Source: Clostridia bacterium (GTDB lineage: Bacteria > Bacillota > Clostridia > TANB77 > CAG-508). From it: a DNA stretch of 32,096 nucleotides. Positions 31,462 through 32,096 of this stretch are shown piece after piece. The stretch lies in contig CAAEQN010000138.1 of the NCBI GenBank assembly GCA_900758165.1, forward strand, positions 1-32,096. Reading direction: 5' to 3'. Both the position numbers and the translations under genes were made by a program. Position 1 is the first letter of the stretch. Every line of letters starts with the position of its first letter. The notes below the pieces were generated by a model. It saw only the letters and a program-made list of their open reading frames with translations. It was not told the DNA's origin and made no database searches.

Positions 31462-31605
31462 ATCCATCACCATTTAATATTATATAACATTTCTAAATTT
31501 ATTTATGTCGAATTTTGTCTATTATATAATTTATAATTATAATGTACAGTAATAGATGCAGTTGTGCCAAAGTATTTGTTTAATATTTGATGATATTTTT
31601 TAAAG

Positions 31606-31646
31606 CAAAAAAGCTGTAAAGCCTTGAAATTAGTAGGTTTTACAGC
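31606..31646 (-). terminator. terminator of the rRNA-tRNA unit
   Basis: Minus-strand stem GCTGTAAAACC/GGCTTTACAGC followed by TTTTTT. Just before it (31652-31679) is a second perfect 12-bp hairpin, AGAGTTTGAGTA/TACTCAAACTCT, with a 4-base loop. Confidence 0.8.
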
Positions 31647-31686
31647 AAATAAGAGTTTGAGTAAAATTACTCAAACTCTATACTTT

Positions 31687-31995
31687 TGGCTCCTCGTGTC
31701 CGACTTGAACGGACGACCTATCGGTTACTGCACTACATTAATTTTCATTAACATTATAATATTTATAATTTGTAGTCTGGACTTTCTCTTTACCATGTCT
31801 TTCGATTTAGGTAGGTGGTGTAAAGTCTCTACACATAGCTTACGCCTTGCTCGGTATTGTCTTCAGCATTACCTGTTAAGAGTTTCACCGACTTAGCCAC
31901 CTTTATCATCTATAAGTTTCCTTATAGAGCTGCTAACTTCTTGATTTTGCAATCTGCTTGACAGCCGAGCGCTCTACCAACTGAGCTAACGAGGA
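31687..31995 (-). tRNA. tRNA-Asn(GUU) interrupted by a group I intron
   Basis: The exons join to a 76-base tRNA with encoded CCA: acceptor TCCTCGT/ACGAGGA with G73, D-stem GCTC/GAGC, anticodon loop CTGTTAA after joining, T-stem GTCCG/CGGAC with loop TTCAAGT. The 5 prime exon ends ...CGGCTGT and the 3 prime exon starts TAACCGAT, so the intron splits the anticodon between its second and third bases. It lies 10 bases below the 5S gene. Confidence 0.9.
31728..31960 (-). ncRNA. group I intron in tRNA-Asn
   Basis: 233 bases, ending in G as required. P1: CUGU of the exon pairs with GCAG of the intron, leaving the U-G wobble at the 5 prime splice site. P2: CTATAAG/CTTATAG capped by GAAA. P3: GGTGG/CCACC. 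P7: GACTT/AAGTC. P8: TACC/GGTA. P9: CTACA/TGTAG with an inner TTAAT-GAAA-ATTAA hairpin. The core resembles the small tRNA introns of subgroup IC3. No reading frame inside. Confidence 0.88.
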
Positions 31996-32005
31996 ATATA
32001 TAAAA

Positions 32006-32096
32006 TCTGGCAACAACCTATCTTCCAGGCAAGGTAACTCGCGAGTATTTTCGGCACTTAAAGGCTTGACTTCTGTGTTCGGCATGGGAACAGGTA
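32006..32096 (-). rRNA. rrf: 5S ribosomal RNA (partial, 5 prime end outside window)
   Basis: The 3 prime 90 bases are present: CCTGTTCCCATGCCGAACAC, AGAAGTCAAGC, GCCGAAAATACT and a 3 prime end near GTTGTTGCCAGA. It is followed at once by tRNA-Asn, the usual end of an rRNA operon. Confidence 0.9.

Noticed and set aside
31624..31896. Plus-strand reading frame of 90 codons
   Set aside because: It runs antisense through the tRNA-Asn gene and its intron and has no ribosome binding site.
1..32096. CRISPR array
   Set aside because: No regularly spaced repeats with unique spacers seen on either strand; the only tandem repeats are the 9-bp units at 29465-29500.

Overview
The window is very AT-rich, and nearly every real gene lies on the minus strand. 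Glycine and arginine are written almost only with AT-ending codons, Shine-Dalgarno sequences are strong, a spore photoproduct lyase gene is present, and the 5S rRNA and tRNA genes have Firmicutes character. I read the host as a low-GC, endospore-forming, gut-type Firmicute (Clostridia-like). I cannot name the species.

Positions 1-700 are chromosomal flank: the start of a membrane protein, a YjbR/MmcQ-family gene and a small gene, with a promoter. From about 804 to about 25400 lies an integrative and conjugative element of the Tn1549/CTn (CD1107-like) type. Reading from its high-coordinate end, it holds metK, a zinc-ribbon/AP2 protein, a run of small acidic accessory genes, a candidate oriT, a MobC-like protein, a MobL-type relaxase, the VirD4 coupling protein, VirB2-like and VirB6-like membrane proteins, PrgI, a TraC-like protein, a DNA methyltransferase, the VirB4 ATPase, an M23 murein hydrolase, small membrane proteins, a sortase with its thioester/Cna-B surface adhesin, an ArdC-like protein and, at the low-coordinate end, a divergent serine recombinase. 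At the high-coordinate edge the element abuts a truncated ABC permease. From about 25400 to the end the sequence is chromosomal: two ABC transporter systems (one under an AbrB-type regulator with a tandem-repeat operator), an HD hydrolase, splB, an HNH nuclease, a tRNA-Asn gene interrupted by a group I intron, and a 5S rRNA gene running off the window.

The most striking observation is a codon-level one. Five conjugation/sortase genes (sortase, VirB4, VirB6-like, a small membrane protein, VirD4) look broken by seven frameshifts. All seven have the same form: one extra C directly before a glycine codon, so that the upstream frame meets CGG and the conserved protein continues if the C is skipped (+1). 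My hand scan found no other in-frame CGG in any gene of the window. CGG may be an unassigned codon at which ribosomes shift +1 (or a four-base codon) in this lineage; the rival explanation is a systematic sequence artefact.

Other notable points: a shared acidic C-terminus (E-E-E-F-E) on seven accessory proteins, which at three junctions also carries the ribosome binding site and a TTG start for the next gene; a shared promoter/operator motif (AGAGTTAANAT) at four element promoters; a short transcript unit that mimics part of 5S rRNA; and a group I intron inside the anticodon of tRNA-Asn.
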